This document shows, in pieces, positions 62,526-64,000 of a stretch of DNA of 64,000 nt. The DNA is from Bordetella sp. BOR01 (GTDB lineage: Bacteria > Pseudomonadota > Gammaproteobacteria > Burkholderiales > Burkholderiaceae_B). A program made the position numbers and the translations under genes. How positions within the stretch are numbered: position 1 is the first letter of the stretch; the number at the start of each line of letters is the position of its first letter. The DNA lies in assembly GCF_019218885.1 (NCBI RefSeq), contig NZ_JAHUWT010000001.1, positions 248,001-312,000 of the forward strand. The letters run 5' to 3'. Below the pieces are notes generated by a model. The model did no database searches and was not told the DNA's origin. It saw nothing but the letters and a program-made list of their open reading frames with translations.

Positions 62526-63269
62526 TCAGCCGGCGGCCAGCAGGTCGAATTCCATGCGGATTTTCTGGAACGGGAATTCCAGCCGCGCGAAATAAACGAC
62601 CCGGCCATCGAGGCAGGCATAGCGGCGTAATTCCGCCACCGGCGCCGACACCGGGATCTGCAGCGCTTCGGCCGATTCGCGCCCGGCCTCGATCACGTTC
62701 AACACCTGGCGCGCCTGCGTGATGCGGCTGCCGTAGAACTGGTCCAGCACCGGCGCCACCGTGCTGGTGCGGATGCGCGAGCGGTGCTTGCGGAACAGGC
62801 TGCTGTCCAGATAGACCTCGCTATAGCAGAACGGCCCGGCCTGGGTGACGTGGACCCGGCGCAGATACTGGAAGCCGCCATCGCGGGCCTGGTCGCAGGG
62901 CATGCCCAGGTTGTCCGGCAGCGCCATGCCGGCATTCGATTCCATCAGCGACACGGTGCCCAATTGGTTGCTCAGCGCCACGGTTTCGTCCCAGCTCTTG
63001 GGGATCAGCAGGGTGGGCGTTTGCGGCAAGGCCTCGTTCACGAACGTGCCCAAGCCGCGCGAACGCCGGATCAGGCCTTCGGTTTCCAGCAGGCCGAACG
63101 CCTGGCGCACCGTGGAGCGCGCCACGCCATATTGCTCGACCAGCGCTTCCAGCGGCGGAACTTGCTGGCCCGGCCGCCAACTGCGGCTGTGGATATTGCT
63201 GCGGAACACCGCGGCTATCTGCAGGTACAGCGGCTGGGGGCTGCGCGCATAGAGTTTTGCGGCGGGCAT
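62526..63269 (-). CDS. GntR-family regulator with UTRA domain (HutC subfamily)
   Basis: A 247-residue regulator: winged helix PLYLQIAAVFRSNIHSRSWRPGQQVPPLEALVEQYGVARSTVRQAFGLLETEGLIRRSRGLGTFV (residues 13-77), then a UTRA domain from about residue 90 (FQYLRRVHVTQAGPFCYSEVYLDSSLF; AELRRYACLDGRVVYFARLEFPFQK). Its start is two bases past the stop of the acyl-CoA ligase, so it is the promoter-distal gene of an operon entering from beyond the right edge, and probably controls it. Confidence 0.93.
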   Translation of the reverse strand: MPAAKLYARSPQPLYLQIAAVFRSNIHSRSWRPGQQVPPLEALVEQYGVARSTVRQAFGLLETEGLIRRSRGLGTFVNEALPQTPTLLIPKSWDETVALSNQLGTVSLMESNAGMALPDNLGMPCDQARDGGFQYLRRVHVTQAGPFCYSEVYLDSSLFRKHRSRIRTSTVAPVLDQFYGSRITQARQVLNVIEAGRESAEALQIPVSAPVAELRRYACLDGRVVYFARLEFPFQKIRMEFDLLAAG

Positions 63270-63271
63270 GA

Positions 63272-64000
63272 TCAGGGCCTGGTGCCTGCCGGCGCGGCCG
63301 CCAGCAGCGCGATGGCCATGTCGCGCAGCTTGTGCTTCTGGATCTTGACCGAATTGGCGCTTTCCACCGACGGAAACGACTGCAGCACATGAAAGCCCGC
63401 GGGTACCTTGAAGCCCGCCAGCGCGCGCCGGCAGGCCGCATGCCAGGCGTGCGGGTCGGCCTGGGCACCGGGGTGCAGCAGCACGAAGGCGTAGGGCACG
63501 GTCTTGCCCTGGCGGGTGGCGCCCACCACCTGGCAGGCGCGCACGCCGGGCAGCGATTCCACCAGTTGTTCGATTTCGGCCGGGTTCACCAGGAAACCCG
63601 CCAGGCGCAGAGAATCGCCCAGGCGCGCCTGGAACACGAATTGCCGTGGTCCGACGCTATAGCCCAGGTCGCCCGTCTTGAAATAGCCATCGGGTGTCAA
63701 GGCATCGGCGGTGGCCTGGGGGTTATCGAGATAGCCGCGCATCAGGCTGGGCGTATGGATCTGCAATTCGCCCGATTGCCCGTGCGGCAGCACGGCACCG
63801 CTTTGCGGATCGCAGGCGCGTGCCCGTGCCTGCGGATAGATCAGCAGGCCGCCGGCCAGGTAGCGCACCGACACATCGCCTTGCGCGGCATCCAGCGGCT
63901 GGGCCGCCACCAGCGCAATCAGTTCGCTGGACCCGTACAGGCCGGTCAGCGGCACGCCATGCGAGGCCGCCAGTTCGAGCAGATTGTCCAGGGCCGGCGC
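63272..64000 (-). CDS. AMP-binding acyl-CoA synthetase/ligase, N-terminal part outside the window
   Basis: The frame is open to the window edge, leaving about 242 C-terminal residues of an adenylating enzyme. Visible core motifs are GLYGSSELIA (Y-G-x-[ST]-E), DGYFKTGDLGY with the ribose-binding Asp, the hinge RLGDSLRLAGFLVNPAEIEQLVESLPGVRACQVVGA, and the C-terminal catalytic Lys region NSVKIQKHKLRDMA. Activates a carboxylic acid to its CoA thioester via acyl-AMP. Coupled to the GntR gene downstream. The substrate pocket is in the missing part. Confidence 0.92.
   Translation of the reverse strand, partial: APALDNLLELAASHGVPLTGLYGSSELIALVAAQPLDAAQGDVSVRYLAGGLLIYPQARARACDPQSGAVLPHGQSGELQIHTPSLMRGYLDNPQATADALTPDGYFKTGDLGYSVGPRQFVFQARLGDSLRLAGFLVNPAEIEQLVESLPGVRACQVVGATRQGKTVPYAFVLLHPGAQADPHAWHAACRRALAGFKVPAGFHVLQSFPSVESANSVKIQKHKLRDMAIALLAAAPAGTRP

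Overview
The window looks like a chromosome segment of a GC-rich betaproteobacterium of the Alcaligenaceae, close to Bordetella or Achromobacter. The evidence is very high GC in third codon positions, several orphan Bug-type (TctC) periplasmic receptors, many CoA-dependent acid-catabolism cassettes each with its own regulator, and a housekeeping block in the order folK-pcnB-HAD-hda / purM / miaA-mutL / amiC-tsaE / fumC. I see no rRNA, tRNA, CRISPR array, insertion sequence or prophage. Both ends cut a gene (a Bug receptor at the left, an acyl-CoA ligase at the right).

Layout. 1-2769: two Bug receptors and a nitronate monooxygenase. 3143-9351: a plus-strand catabolic operon with two unlike acyl-CoA dehydrogenases, an enoyl-CoA hydratase, a mesaconyl/itaconyl-CoA hydratase-like protein, a class III CoA-transferase and a citramalyl-CoA lyase-like protein. 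9482-21684: the conserved core (folate, RNA polyadenylation, DnaA inactivation, purine synthesis, tRNA modification, mismatch repair, cell-wall amidase, fumarase). 21685-22279: a gene-free palindromic element. 22280-31163: AEC transporter, Bug receptors, LysR regulators, gamma-glutamyltransferase, and a LysR-linked acyl-CoA dehydrogenase/Bug/CoA-transferase operon. 32300-44951: a 12-gene operon with TRAP transporter, amidase, MmgE/PrpD protein, acyl-CoA dehydrogenase, CoA-transferase, MaoC hydratase, lyase, MFS transporter and GntR repressor. 45118-56262: LysE exporter, IclR regulator and a Liv-type ABC transporter joined to a class III aminotransferase and hydantoinase A/B subunits. 56255-64000: purU, an L-2-hydroxyglutarate oxidase-like gene, flavin reductase, pdxH, chaC-like, MFS, tcdA, GntR and an acyl-CoA ligase.

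How they work together. Most accessory genes form import-activate-cleave units: a high-affinity periplasmic receptor captures an organic acid, a CoA-transferase or ligase activates it, a dehydrogenase and hydratase modify it, and an HpcH/HpaI lyase splits it to central metabolites. Two different cassettes (3143-9351 and 32300-44951) both carry the transferase-hydratase-lyase trio known from itaconate/mesaconate catabolism. Neighbouring genes very often overlap by ATGA or GTGA, so translational coupling is common.

Most unusual non-coding signals: a pair of inverted, differently sized copies of one hairpin element (21754-22231) whose stems covary around a fixed loop; an AT-rich, rare-codon island inside tsaE (19861-19925); a tandem in-frame repeat carrying its own start codons and ribosome-binding-like sites (7226-7330); and readable operators next to the GntR, LysR and IclR regulated operons.
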